Source: Liopterus haemorrhoidalis (lineage: Eukaryota; Arthropoda; Insecta; Coleoptera; Dytiscidae). Taken from it: DNA of 64,000 nt. The notes under the pieces were generated by a model. It saw only the letters and a program-made list of their open reading frames with translations. It did not search any database and had not been told where the DNA came from. The stretch spans positions 372,001 to 436,000 of the forward strand of contig OZ020611.1 in the NCBI GenBank assembly GCA_963971575.1, given 5' to 3'. A program made the position numbers and the translations under genes. Shown in pieces: positions 17,047 to 30,800 of the stretch (its first letter is position 1; every line of letters begins with the position of its first letter).

Positions 17047-20000
17047 ATTTTTTTGTAATAGAATTTAATTTTTCAAAAAATTATATCTCAATAACGGTAA
17101 AAGATAGGGACCTCTGGTTTAAATTTTTAAGTTCCTCAAGTCCATTTTAGTCGAAGGAAATTAGGGCCTTAATAACCAAACTTATACAAAAGCATGTATC
17201 ATTAAACAAAACCCTTAGAAATGGCAAAAAATCGAAAAATCGTAAGGGGGTCCCCTTCGATAAGAAATCTCGAATTTTTACAAAAAAAAAATATTTCGGA
17301 TTTTTCTCAAATTTGATACACATTGGGCCGTAGATCACAAAAATAAGGTTCATTTTGGATTTTGGCCAACTGTTTTTAAGTAAATCGGAAAAAAAGTACC
17401 TAAAATTGACTATATCGGAAAATAGTACCTAAAATTGACTATAACTCAAAAACTAAGGCCTCTTGATTTTTTTAAATATTTTTTTATTAATCCTCACCCC
17501 AAAATTACCTAACGGCCATATTTTGGACTGTATTAGGAAAACTTTTTTTTTTCAAAAAAATTAACAGAGAGTATATGAACATGTATCTCAAAAACTAAAA
17601 GAGATAGGGACCTGCGGTTGGAATTTTTGAAGTTTTAAGGTCCGATATATGGTAAAGGCACATTTTAAAACATATTTTAAACAAAAAAAATTTTTGAAAA
17701 ATTTTGAAATTTTTGTAATGTAATTTAATTTTTCAAAAAATTATATCTCAATAACGGTAAAACATAGGGACCTCTGGTTTAAATTTTTGAGTTCCTCAAG
17801 TCTATTTTAGTCGAAGGAAATTGGGGCCTTAATAACCAAACTTATACAAAAGCATGTATCATTAAACAAAACCCTTAAAAATGGCAAAAAGTCGAAAAAT
17901 CGTAAGGGGGACCCCTTCGATAAGAAATCTCGAATTTTTACAAAAAAAAATATTTCGGATTTTTCTCAAAATTGATACACATTGGGCCGTAGATCACAAA
18001 AATAAGGTTCATTTTGGATTTTGGCCAACTGTTTTTGAGTAAATCGGAAAAAAAGTACCTAAAATTGACTATATCGGAAAATAGTACCTAAAATTGACTA
18101 TTACTCAAAAACTAAGGCCTCTTGATTTTTTTAAATATTTTTTTATTAATCCTCACCCCAAAATTACCTAACGGCCATATTTTGGACTGTATTAGGAAAA
18201 CTTTTTTTTTTCAAAAAAATTAACAGAGAGTATATGAACATGTATCTCAAAAACTAAAAGAGATAGGGACCTGCGGTTGGAATTTTTGAAGTTTTAAGGT
18301 CCGATATATGGTAAAAGCACATTTTAAAACAAATTTTAAACAAAAAAAAATTTTGAAAAATTTTGAAATTTTTGTAATAGAATTTAATTTTTCAAAAAAT
18401 TATATCTCAATAACGGTAAAAGATAGGGACCTCTGGTTTCAATTTTTGAGTTCCTCAAGTCCATTTTAGTCGAAGGAAATTGGGGCCTTAATAACAAAAC
18501 TTATACAAAAGCTTGTATCATTAAACAAAACCCTTAAAAATGGCAAAAAATCGAAAAATCGTAAGGGGGACCCCTTCGATAAGAAATCTCGAATTTTTAC
18601 AAAAAAAAATATTTCGGATTTTTCTCAAAATTGATACACATTGGGCCGTAGATCACAAAAATAAGGTTCATTTTGGATTTTGGCCAACTGTTTTTGAGTA
18701 AATCGGAAAAAAAGTACCTAAAATTGACTATATCGGAAAATAGTACCTAAAATTGACTATAACTCAAAAACTAAGGCCTCTTGATTTTTTTAAATATTTT
18801 TTTATTAATCCTCACCCCAAAATTACCTAACGGCCATATTTTGGACTGTATTAGGAAAACTTTTTTTTTTCAAAAAAATTAACAGAGAGTATATGAACAT
18901 GTATCTCAAAAACTAAAAGAGATAGGGACCTGCGGTTGGAATTTTTGAAGTTTTAAGGTCCGATATATGGTAAAGGCACATTTTAAAACATATTTTAAAC
19001 AAAAAAAAATTTTGAAAAATTTTGAAATTTTTGTAGTGTAATTTAATTTTTCAAAAAATTATATCTCAATAACGGTAAAAGATAGGGACCTCTGGTTTAA
19101 ATTTTTGAGTTCCTCAAGTCCATTTTAGTCGAAGGAAATTGGGGCCTTAATAACAAAACTTATACAAAAGCATGTATCATTAAACAAAACCCTTAAAAAT
19201 GGCAAAAAGTCGAAAAATCGTAAGGGGGACCCCTTCGATAAGAAATCTCGAATTTTTACAAAAAAAAATATTTCGGATTTTTCTCAAAATTGATACACAT
19301 TGGGCCGTAGATCACAAAAATAAGGTTCATTTTGGATTTTGGCCAACTGTTTTTGAGTAAATCGGAAAAAAAGTACCTAAAATTGACTATATCGGAAAAT
19401 AGTACCTAAAATTGACTATAACTCAAAAACTAAGGCCTCTTGATTTTTTTAAATATTTTTTTATTAATACTCACCCCAAAATTACCTAACGGCCATATTT
19501 TGGACTGTATTAGGAAAACTTTTTTTTTTCAAAAAAATTAACAGAGAGTATATGAACATGTATCTCAAAAACTAAAAGAGATAGGGACCTGCGGTTGGAA
19601 TTTTTGAAGTTTTAAGGTCCGATATATGGTAAAGGCACATTTTAAAACATATTTTAAACAAAAAAAAATTTTGAAAAATTTTGAAATTTTTGTAGTGTAA
19701 TTTAATTTTTCAAAAAATTATATCTCAATAACGGTAAAAGATAGGGACCTCTGGTTTAAATTTTTGAGTTCCTCAAGTCCATTTTAGTCGAAGGAAATTG
19801 GGGCCTTAATAACAAAACTTATACAAAAGCATGTATCATTAAACAAAACCCTTAAAAATGGCAAAAAGTCGAAAAATCGTAAGGGGGACCCCTTCGATAA
19901 GAAATCTCGAATTTTTACAAAAAAAAATATTTCGGATTTTTCTCAAAATTGATACACATTGGGCCGTAGATCACAAAAATAAGGTTCATTTTGGATTTTG

Positions 20001-23000
20001 GCCAACTGTTTTTGAGTAAATCGGAAAAAAAGTACCTAAAATTGACTATATCGGAAAATAGTACCTAAAATTGACTATTACTCAAAAACTAAGGCCTCTT
20101 GATTTTTTTAAATATTTTTTTATTAATCCTCACCCCAAAATTACCTAACGGCCATATTTTGGACTGTATTAGGAAAACTTTTTTTTTTCAAAAAAATTAA
20201 CAGAGAGTATATGAACATGTATCTCAAAAACTAAAAGAGATAGGGACCTGCGGTTGGAATTTTTGAAGTTTTAAGGTCCGATATATGGTAAAAGCACATT
20301 TTAAAACAAATTTTAAACAAAAAAAAATTTTGAAAAATTTTGAAATTTTTGTAATAGAATTTAATTTTTCAAAAAATTATATCTCAATAACGGTAAAAGA
20401 TAGGGACCTCTGGTTTCAATTTTTGAGTTCCTCAAGTCCATTTTAGTCGAAGGAAATTGGGGCCTTAATAACAAAACTTATACAAAAGCTTGTATCATTA
20501 AACAAAACCCTTAAAAATGGCAAAAAATCGAAAAATCGTAAGGGGGACCCCTTCGATAAGAAATCTCGAATTTTTACAAAAAAAAATATTTCGGATTTTT
20601 CTCAAAATTGATACACATTGGGCCGTAGATCACAAAAATAAGGTTCATTTTGGATTTTGGCCAACTGTTTTTGAGTAAATCGGAAAAAAAGTACCTAAAA
20701 TTGACTATATCGGAAAATAGTACCTAAAATTGACTATTACTCAAAAACTAAGGCCTCTTGATTTTTTTAAATATTTTTTTATTAATCCTCACCCCAAAAT
20801 TACCTAACGGCCATGTTTTGGACTGTATTAGGAAAACTTTTTTTTTTCAAAAAAATTAACAGAGAGTATATGAACATGTATCTCAAAAACTAAAAGAGAT
20901 AGGGACCTGCGGTTGGAATTTTTGAAGTTTTAAGGTCCGATATATGGTAAAGGCACATTTTAAAACATATTTTAAACAAAAAAAAATTTTGAAAAATTTT
21001 GAAATTTTTGTAGTGTAATTTAATTTTTCAAAAAATTATATCTCAATAACGGTAAAAGATAGGGACCTCTGGTTTAAATTTTTGAGTTCCTCAAGTCCAT
21101 TTTAGTCGAAGGAAATTGGGGCCTTAATAACAAAACTTATACAAAAGCATGTATCATTAAACAAAACCCTTAAAAATGGCAAAAAGTCGAAAAATCGTAA
21201 GGGGGACCCCTTCGATAAGAAATCTCGAATTTTTACAAAAAAAAATATTTCGGATTTTTCTCAAAATTGATACACATTGGGCCGTAGATCACAAAAATAA
21301 GGTTCATTTTGGATTTTGGCCAACTGTTTTTGAGTAAATCGGAAAAAAAGTACCTAAAATTGACTATATCGGAAAATAGTACCTAAAATTGACTATAACT
21401 CAAAAACTAAGGCCTCTTGATTTTTTTAAATATTTTTTTATTAATACTCACCCCAAAATTACCTAACGGCCATATTTTGGACTGTATTAGGAAAACTTTT
21501 TTTTTTCAAAAAAATTAACAGAGAGTATATGAACATGTATCTCAAAAACTAAAAGAGATAGGGACCTGCGGTTGGAATTTTTGAAGTTTTAAGGTCCGAT
21601 ATATGGTAAAGGCACATTTTAAAACATATTTTAAACAAAAAAAAATTTTGAAAAATTTTGAAATTTTTGTAGTGTAATTTAATTTTTCAAAAAATTATAT
21701 CTCAATAACGGTAAAAGATAGGGACCTCTGGTTTAAATTTTTGAGTTCCTCAAGTCCATTTTAGTCGAAGGAAATTGGGGCCTTAATAACAAAACTTATA
21801 CAAAAGCATGTATCATTAAACAAAACCCTTAAAAATGGCAAAAAGTCGAAAAATCGTAAGGGGGACCCCTTCGATAAGAAATCTCGAATTTTTACAAAAA
21901 AAAATATTTCGGATTTTTCTCAAAATTGATACACATTGGGCCGTAGATCACAAAAATAAGGTTCATTTTGGATTTTGGCCAACTGTTTTTGAGTAAATCG
22001 GAAAAAAAGTACCTAAAATTGACTATATCGGAAAATAGTACCTAAAATTGACTATAACTCAAAAACTAAGGCCTCTTGATTTTTTTAAATATTTTTTTAT
22101 TAATACTCACCCCAAAATTACCTAACGGCCATATTTTGGACTGTATTAGGAAAACTTTTTTTTTTCAAAAAAATTAACAGAGAGTATATGAACATGTATC
22201 TCAAAAACTAAAAGAGATAGGGACCTGCGGTTGGAATTTTTGAAGTTTTAAAGTCCGATATATGGTAAAGGCACATTTTAAAACATATTTTAAACAAAAA
22301 AAAATTTTGAAAAATTTTGAAATTTTTGTAGTGTAATTTAATTTTTCAAAAAATTATATCTCAATAACGGTAAAAGATAGGGACCTCTGGTTTAAATTTT
22401 TGAGTTCCTCAAGTCCATTTTAGTCGAAGGAAATTGGGGCCTTAATAACAAAACTTATACAAAAGCATGTATCATTAAACAAAACCCTTAAAAATGGCAA
22501 AAAGTCGAAAAATCGTAAGGGGGACCCCTTCGATAAGAAATCTCGAATTTTTACAAAAAAAAATATTTCGGATTTTTCTCAAAATTGATACACATTGGGC
22601 CGTAGATCACAAAAATAAGGTTCATTTTGGATTTTGGCCAACTGTTTTTGAGTAAATCGGAAAAAAAGTACCTAAAATTGACTATATCGGAAAATAGTAC
22701 CTAAAATTGACTATAACTCAAAAACTAAGGCCTCTTGATTTTTTTAAATATTTTTTTATTAATACTCACCCCAAAATTACCTAACGGCCATATTTTGGAC
22801 TGTATTAGGAAAACTTTTTTTTTTCAAAAAAATTAACAGAGAGTATATGAACATGTATCTCAAAAACTAAAAGAGATAGGGACCTGCGGTTGGAATTTTT
22901 GAAGTTTTAAAGTCCGATATATGGTAAAGGCACATTTTAAAACATATTTTAAACAAAAAAAAATTTTGAAAAATTTTGAAATTTTTGTAGTGTAATTTAA

Positions 23001-24211
23001 TTTTTCAAAAAATTATATCTCAATAACGGTAAAAGATAGGGACCTCTGGTTTAAATTTTTGAGTTCCTCAAGTCCATTTTAGTCGAAGGAAATTGGGGCC
23101 TTAATAACAAAACTTATACAAAAGCATGTATCATTAAACAAAACCCTTAAAAATGGCAAAAAGTCGAAAAATCGTAAGGGGGACCCCTTCGATAAGAAAT
23201 CTCGAATTTTTACAAAAAAAAATATTTCGGATTTTTCTCAAAATTGATACACATTGGGCCGTAGATCACAAAAATAAGGTTCATTTTAGATTTTGGCCAA
23301 CTGTTTTTGAGTAAATCGGAAAAAAAGTACCTAAAATTGACTATATCGGAAAATAGTACCTAAAATTGACTATAACTCAAAAACTAAGGCCTCTTGATTT
23401 TTTTAAATATTTTTTTATTAATCCTCACCCCAAAATTACCTAACGGCCATATTTTGGACTGTATTAGGAAAACTTTTTTTTTTCAAAAAAATTAACAGAG
23501 AGTATATGAACATGTATCTCAAAAACTAAAAGAGATAGGGACCTGCGGTTGGAATTTTTGAAGTTTTAAGGTCCGATATATGGTAAAGGCACATTTTAAA
23601 ACATATTTTAAACAAAAAAAATTTTTGAAAAATTTTGAAATTTTTGTAATAGAATTTAATTTTTCAAAAAATTATATCTCAATAACGGTAAAAGATAGGG
23701 ACCTCTGGTTTAAATTTTTGAGTTCCTCAAGTCCATTTTAGTCGAAGGAAATTAGGGCCTTAATAACCAAACTTATACAAAAGCATGTATCATTAAACGA
23801 AACCCTTAAAAATGGCAAAAAATCGAAAAATCGTAACCCCTTACGATTTTTCGATTTTTTTAAATATATTTTTATTAATCCTCACCCCAAAATTACCTAA
23901 CGGCCATATTTTGGACTGTATTAGGAAAACTTTTTTTTTCAAAAAAATGAACAGAGAATTTATGAACATGTATTTCAAAAACTAAAACAGATAGGGACCT
24001 GCGGTTGGAATTTTTGAAGTTTTAAGGTCCGATATATGGTAAAGGCACATTTTAAAACATATTTTAAACCAAAAAATTTTTAGGAAAAATTTTGAAATTT
24101 TTGTATTAAAATTTAATTTAAAAAAAAATTATATCTCAATAACGGTAAAAGATAGGGACCTCTGGTTTAAATTTTTGAGTTCCTCAAGTCCATTTTAGTC
24201 GAAAAAAATTG
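17047..24211 (+). repeat. 659-bp satellite array 3
   Basis: Monomer starts are 17427, 18086, 18745, 19404, 20063, 20722, 21381, 22040, 22699 and 23358, every interval exactly 659 bp: nine complete units and a tenth cut at the hairpin junction (23817-23860), then the boundary monomer. The aaaagcttg subtype occurs at 18086 and 20063. Units from 21381 onward are almost identical to each other; two carry ttaaagtcc for ttaaggtcc. This is the most homogeneous array in the window and suggests recent local amplification. Confidence 0.97.
23817..23860. repeat. Perfect 20-bp hairpin at satellite breakpoint, copy 3
   Basis: The arms 23817-23836 and 23841-23860 are exact complements, cccc loop. The diverged boundary monomer follows at 23837-24211. 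Confidence 0.95.
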
Positions 24212-24465
24212 CCCGTACCCGACAAAATTTTAAGTTTGGCCCGAATAAACCTCGTTGAAAAAATATTATGATACAAAAATTGCTTACAATTTGTAATAAT
24301 TATGAAACTAGAAATTAAAAAATATATATATATTTTTTAACGAAGGTTTAAAAATATATTATTTAAAGGTATTATTGTTCTTATCCGGCCCGAGCCCGAA
24401 TATAATACATGTCTGTCGGCACGAACCCGGCCCTCGGGTAAAGCCCGAGCCCGTGCAGACCTCTA
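24212..24465 (-). mobile_element. hAT-like terminal fragment A, copy 3
   Basis: Equivalent to 3490-3743, ending gcagacctcta at 24465. Confidence 0.35.
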
Positions 24466-24466
24466 A

Positions 24467-24810
24467 CATCCATTGCTCAACTTCACAGCGCTATGATTCA
24501 TCATAGTACATCCATTGCTCACCTTCACAGCGCTAGGCTTCATCGTAGTACATCCATTGCTCACCTTCACAGCGCTAGGCTTCATCGTAGTACATCCATT
24601 GCTCACCTTCACAGCGCTAGGCTTCATCGTAGTACATCCATTGCTCACCTTCACAGCGCTAGGCTTCATCATAGTACATCCATTGCTCAGCTTCACAGCG
24701 CTAGGCTTCATCGTAGTACATCCTCTGCCCACCTTCACAGCGCTGTGATTCATCGTAGTACATCCTCTGCTCTCCTTCACAGCGCTGTGATTCATCGTAG
24801 TACATCCATT
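24467..24810. repeat. 42-bp minisatellite, expanded to 8 units, copy 3
   Basis: Eight full 42-bp units (24467-24802) plus a partial one, against six in all other copies. The added units are of the internal cgctaggcttcatcgtag type, and one unit has tcagcttc for tcaccttc. The expansion lengthens the artefactual open frames on both strands to 106-117 codons. Confidence 0.96.
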
Positions 24811-24917
24811 TGACAACTGACAATAACTGAAGCGCCTCTAGTGAGATTTTGAGAAACTGACAGTTGTAGGATAGTCGAGTTTGTTTTCTGTTGTTTTCAT
24901 AGCAAGTTTTTAAAAAA

Positions 24918-25932
24918 ATGTCTTTAAAATTGCTAGAAAAAATTAAATGCATCGTGAATTGTTGTGTTTATCTTTGCAATGCAAAAGTAGGTCGTGATAG
25001 AGACCTAAGTTTTCATCGTGTTCCGAAACGTGGCAAAAAAACGTGTTTCTGAATTTACGTGGTGGTGCACTTGTATGTAGTTATAGATAGAAGACAAGCA
25101 TGGGAATATGTTCTTAGAAGTGGAAAGACAGTTAAAGACCATTTTAGAGTGTGTTCCCGTCATTTTACAACGAGGATTACTTTTGGCCCGGTATGTAACA
25201 TACATAAAGTTAAAGCCTGCGCAAAATGATAGGTTAATTAACATTTTTTTTTTTTTCTTTCTAGATATTCCTTGTATGAAAAATGTTTTGAAACAAAATG
25301 CTGTGCCATCTTTGAATCTGGCAAGTTGTACAAAAATTGTGAAACAGAGGAGAATAATAGAAAAGAAGGTTACACATGAGGATCTTGCAAACTATGCTGC
25401 TGATTAGCTGACGAGCAAGTGGCTGGACCAAGCTCAATACTTGATGAACAGGTGAAGGTGATTCACACGTGAGAACTTGATGATTTGGAAACTGCAGGGA
25501 TCTTGCTATCCTTGAGTCGTGCAGTAGTAGAAGTTACGGAAGATAAACATACTGCACGCAAAGATATCGCAGTGCAAGTTTCCAGCGGAAGTGATACATG
25601 CGACAACCGTATCACTTGCAATTAATTAATGATACACAAATTAATACGGGACCGGATTACAGAGTCGTAAATTATTAGAATTTCTTGTGGGCAAATTAAC
25701 TTTCTTTCATAAAAAAGATTGAATTTCCCAACATATAACATTGACGGATAAGGTTGTGTTAACGCTAATGAAATTAAAACAAGCCTTGAGCTATTCAATG
25801 TTGGCTGTATTGTTTAAAATTTCCGCAGTTTCCTGTCGTCGTATATTCCAAACAATTATACAGGAACTGGCGAAAATATTAAAACATTGTGTGTACTTAC
25901 CATGTAAAAATGAGATTCTTCAATATTTATAG
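24918..25932 (+). pseudogene. THAP/HTH transposase pseudogene, copy 3
   Basis: Same structure and lesions as the copy at 4112-5126. The HTH segment is at 25741-25932. The DDE domain is absent. Confidence 0.8.
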
Positions 25933-25989
25933 GCATATTAATTTAATTTTATAGGCATAATTATTATTTAAATGGAGAAAAATGTTAAT

Positions 25990-26118
25990 GGGGGTTGTTC
26001 GTAGTCATTTCCGATGGTTTGTTATTATCAAACACAAGCACAGAATAATTTTAACTGACTCACATGAAGCGTTTCGGCTGATGATAATAAACCATTGGAA
26101 ATGACTACGAACAGACCC
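25990..26118. repeat. 129-bp foldback, copy 3
   Basis: Same inverted arms and AAT flanks as 5184-5312. Confidence 0.7.
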
Positions 26119-26199
26119 AATTTTATTCTTTTGTGATTGTTGTAAGTAATTATCTATAACTTATAGCTATATTTTTGTAAAGTTATGTAGTTATTATTA

Positions 26200-26364
26200 C
26201 ATATTTACAATATATTACAGTTTTATTATAAAATGTAATATATTGTAAATTAAATTGTATGTTATGTAATTTGGATTGTTTTGTATTGTTTTGGTTATTT
26301 TATTTCTATTTGTAATGGCTAATGCCCTGAACGCCGCAAGGCCTAGGGACAAATAAAGAATATA
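26200..26364 (+). mobile_element. 5'-truncated retroposon, copy 3
   Basis: 16-bp direct repeats at 26184-26199 and 26365-26380, with the same AATAAA tail. The stretch 26381-26642 holds nothing recognised. Confidence 0.75.
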
Positions 26365-26645
26365 TATGTAGTTATTATTAAAATTAATATAATTTTATTT
26401 AATATTCACAATAATCAGGAAATTTTAAAACCTTTCTCCCCACTTAACTACTATTTACGTTTGGCTAAACAGTCAATATGCAAAATGAAGTAATTTTTTC
26501 ATATCTAGTAATTGAATATGTCAAATATGTAGTTATTATTTATTCAGAATATTATATGTAGGTAATATGTGAAAAAAAATCACAAAAACAAATCTTTTCA
26601 AAACATTTATTATACAGTTAACATATAACAACTAAATTTATATTA

Positions 26646-27388
26646 TCTGTCTCAATTTGTAATACGAAACTAAGAGGAAAATTTCATTTTTTATGTTGTC
26701 TATTCAAAATATCATCTTAGGGTGGTACTGCTGAAATGGCACCTTTCAAAACATTTGACAATTCATATTTGACATTAAATTATATGTCAATTTATGTTTT
26801 TAATTGAAAAGTATTTTTATACAAGCAAAATAAGAACATAACATCAGAAAATATGCATAAGAGACAACAATTAGATAAATATACAAAAAAAACACATATA
26901 TAACGCTTATGGAAAACTTTTAGAAAAAAATGGAACAAAATTAAAAAGAAGCGAAATTATAGACCTTGTGGCAGATATTTTTTCAGTAAATCTTGGTGTC
27001 CTTTTTGTTGTGAAATATCAAATAATTTACCCATTTCAATTTCTTTAGATTTCTGAAGGAGAAGTAAGAAAAATTTTAAATGAAGGTGCAGAAAATTTAA
27101 GACCGACGAACATGGGAAGAGGTAATAATAAGAAAACAGATAGAACCACAGACTACATGTTTCGGAAAGATTTTAAGAGAAAAATTTGGGATTTACATTC
27201 AAAAAATGATTTTTTTTTTTAAATATGTTATTAAATTTTGAAAAACAAGAATTATCGCGATATGATGAAACTTAACCATACTTTTAAAAGCCAGATTTAC
27301 AAGTTCACATGATTCTACAAAAGTCTATTTACACCACAACAGTCACTAAAGTAACCAGATCTAGTTTCGTATTACAAATTGAGACAGA
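26646..27388 (+). mobile_element. TIR element, copy 3
   Basis: 27-bp inverted repeats at 26646-26672 and 27362-27388, TTA at 26643-26645 and 27389-27391. It encloses the HTH remnant at 26853-27222. Confidence 0.8.
26853..27222 (+). pseudogene. HTH transposase-like remnant, copy 3
   Basis: The ATG at 26853, an 8-A run that breaks the frame, an intron beginning gtaaat and ending tttctttag, then the ISEGEVRKIL exon and a TAA in the poly-T region. Same interpretation as 6047-6417. Confidence 0.6.
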
Positions 27389-27521
27389 TTATACTTACAG
27401 TGTGCCATCACAAAGTACTTGTATTAAATACATTCGAGCAGCAGAGTAGAAATAACTTGGCCCAATATTTTCTAACAGAGATATTATTTATCATTACCAT
27501 GGAAAAGTTACATATAAGTAC

Positions 27522-27810
27522 TAGTGGTGTCAGAAATCGATTTTGACGGAACCGGAACTGGTTCCAAAAAAAAAACCGGTTTCGGGTTTACCCGGTTTTT
27601 GAACCGGGTATCCGAAACAGGGTAATCGGAACCGGGTACCCGGGACCGGATATCCGGAACCGGGTATCGTACGGATTTGTTATATACATTTTCAATTTTG
27701 AATAGAAAAAAAAAATAGTAATCGTTTCTTTATTTTAATTCTAAACAACTTCTTTATAATATATATTTTTGATATGCCTGGATATAGTTGTAATCTATAT
27801 CCAGGCCCGG
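27522..27810 (+). mobile_element. hAT-like terminal fragment B, copy 3
   Basis: It starts tagtggtgtcag and has a CCGG-rich body. The 12-bp hairpin is at 27776-27806. Confidence 0.35.
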
Positions 27811-30800
27811 ATTTTTTTGTAATAGAATTTAATTTTTCAAAAAATTATATCTCAATAACGGTAAAAGATAGGGACCTCTGGTTTAAATTTTTGAGTTCCT
27901 CAAGTCCATTTTAGTCGAAGGATATTAGGGCCTTAATAACCAAACTTATACAAAAGCATGTATCATTAAACAAAACCCTTAGAAATGGCTATAATTGACT
28001 ATATCGGAAAATAGTACCTAAAATTGACTATAACTCAAAAACTAAGGCCTCTTGATTTTTTTAAATATTTTTTTATTAATACTCACCCCAAAATTACCTA
28101 ACGGCCATATTTTGGACTGTATTAGGAAAACTTTTTTTTTTCAAAAAAATTAACAGAGTATATGAACATGTATCTCAAAAACTAAAAGAGATAGGGACCT
28201 GCGGTTGGAATTTTTGAAGTTTTAAAGTCCGATATATGGTAAAGGCACATTTTAAAACATATTTTAAACAAAAAAAAATTTTGAAAAATTTTGAAATTTT
28301 TGTAGTGTAATTTAATTTTTCAAAAAATTATATCTCAATAACGGTAAAAGATAGGGACCTCTGGTTTAAATTTTTGAGTTCCTCAAGTCCATTTTAGTCG
28401 AAGGAAATTGGGGCCTTAATAACAAAACTTATACAAAAGCATGTATCATTAAACAAAACCCTTAAAAATGGCAAAAAGTCGAAAAATCGTAAGGGGGACC
28501 CCTTCGATAAGAAATCTCGAATTTTTACAAAAAAAAATATTTCGGATTTTTCTCAAATTTGATACACATTGGGCCGTAGATCACAAAAATAAGGTTCATT
28601 TTGGATTTTGGCCAACTGTTTTTAAGTAAATCGGAAAAAAAGTACCTAAAATTGACTATATCGGAAAATAGTACCTAAAATTGACTATAACTCAAAAACT
28701 AAGGCCTCTTGATTTTTTTAAATATTTTTTTATTAATCCTCACCCCAAAATTACCTAACGGCCATATTTTGGACTGTATTAGGAAAACTTTTTTTTTTCA
28801 AAAAAATTAACAGAGAGTATATGAACATGTATCTCAAAAACTAAAAGAGATAGGGACCTGCGGTTGGAATTTTTGAAGTTTTAAGGTCCGATATATGGTA
28901 AAGGCACATTTTAAAACATATTTTAAACAAAAAAAATTTTTGAAAAATTTTGAAATTTTTGTAATGTAATTTAATTTTTCCAAAAATTATATCTCAATAA
29001 CGGTAAAAGATAGGGACCTCTGGTTTAAATTTTTGAGTTCCTCAAGTCCATTTTAGTCGAAGGAAATTGGGGCCTTAATAACCAAACTTATACAAAAGCA
29101 TGTATCATTAAACAAAACCCTTAAAAATGGCAAAAAATCGAAAAATCGTAAGGGGACCCCTTCGATAAGAAATCTCGAATTTTTACAAAAAAAAATATTT
29201 CAGATTTTTCTCAAAATTGATACACATTGGGCCGTAGATCACAAAAATAAGGTTCATTTTGGATTTTGGCCAACTGTTTTTGAGTAAATCGGAAAAAAAG
29301 TACCTAAAATTGACTATATCGGAAAATAGTACCTAAAATTGACTATAACTCAAAAACTAAGGCCTCTTGATTTTTTTAAATATTTTTTTATTAATCCTCA
29401 CCCCAAAATTACCTAACGGCCATATTTTGGACTGTATTAGGAAAACTTTTTTTTTTCAAAAAAATTAACAGAGAGTATATGAACATGTATCTCAAAAACT
29501 AAAAGAGATAGGGACCTGCGGTTGGAATTATTGAAGTTTTAAGGTCCGATATATGGTAAAGGCACATATTAAAACATATTTTAAACAAAAAAAATTTTTG
29601 AAAAATTTTGAAATTTTTGTAATGTAATTTAATTTTTCAAAAAATTATATCTCAATAACGGTAAAAGATAGGGACCTCTGGTTTAAATTTTTGAGTTCCT
29701 CAAGTCCATTTTAGTCGAAGGAAATTGGGGCCTTAATAACAAATCTTATACAAAAGCATGTATCATTAAACAAAACCCTTAAAAATGGCAAAAAGTCGAA
29801 AAATCGTAAGGGGGACCCCTTCGATAAGAAATCTCGAATTTTTACAAAAAAAAATATTTCGGAGTTTTCTCAAAATTGATACACATTGGGCCGTAGATCA
29901 CAAAAATAAGGTTCATTTTGGATTTTGGATAACTGTTTTTGAGTAAATCGGAAAAAAAGTACCTAAAATTGACTATATCGGAAAATAGTACCTAAAATTG
30001 ACTATAACTCAAAAACTAAGGCCTCTTGATTTTTTTAAATATTTTTTTATTAATCCTCACCCCAAAATTACCTAACGGCCATATTTTGGACTGTATTAGG
30101 AAAACTTTTTTTTTTCAAAAAAATTAACAGAGAGTATCTGAACATGTATCTCAAAAACTTAAAGAGATAGGGACCTGCGGTTGAAATTTTTGAAGTTTTA
30201 AGGTCCGATATATGGTAAAGGCACATTTTAAAACATATTTTAAACAAAAAAAAATTTTGAAAAATTTGGAAATTTTTGTAATGTAATTTAATTTTTCAAA
30301 AAATTATATCTCAATAACGGTAAAACATAGGGACCTCTGGTTTAAATTTTGGAGTTCCTCAAGTCTATTTTAGTCGAAGGAAATTGGGGCCTTAATAACC
30401 AAACTTATACAAAAGCATGTATCATTAAACAAAACCCTTAAAAATGGCAAAAAATCGAAAAATCGTAAGGGGGACCCCTTCGATAAGAAATCTCGAATTT
30501 TTACAAAAAAAAATATTTCGGATTTTTCTCAAAATTGATACACATTGGGCCGTAGATCACAAAAATAAGGTTCATTTTGGATTTTGGATAACTGTTTTTG
30601 AGTAAATCGGAAAAAAAGTACCTAAAATTGACTATATCGGAAAATAGTACCTAAAATTGACTATAACTCAAAAACTAAGGCCTCTTGATTTTTTTAAATA
30701 TTTTTTTATTAATCCTCACCCCAAAATTACCTAACGGCCATATTTTGGACTGTATTAGGAAAACTTTTTTTTTTCAAAAAAATCAACAGAGAGTATATGA

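Larger units (their letters stand above)
24212..27810 (+). mobile_element. Composite transposon-debris insert, copy 3
   Basis: Same order as copy 1. It differs by two extra minisatellite units and small substitutions. The satellite to its right carries a 174-bp deletion (junction near 27989) that copy 4 shares. Confidence 0.93.

Noticed and set aside
16923..17150. Frames crossing the composite/satellite junction of copy 2 (16923-17150 plus, 17147-17353 minus)
   Set aside because: They span two unrelated repeats, are not kept in other copies, and have low-complexity composition.
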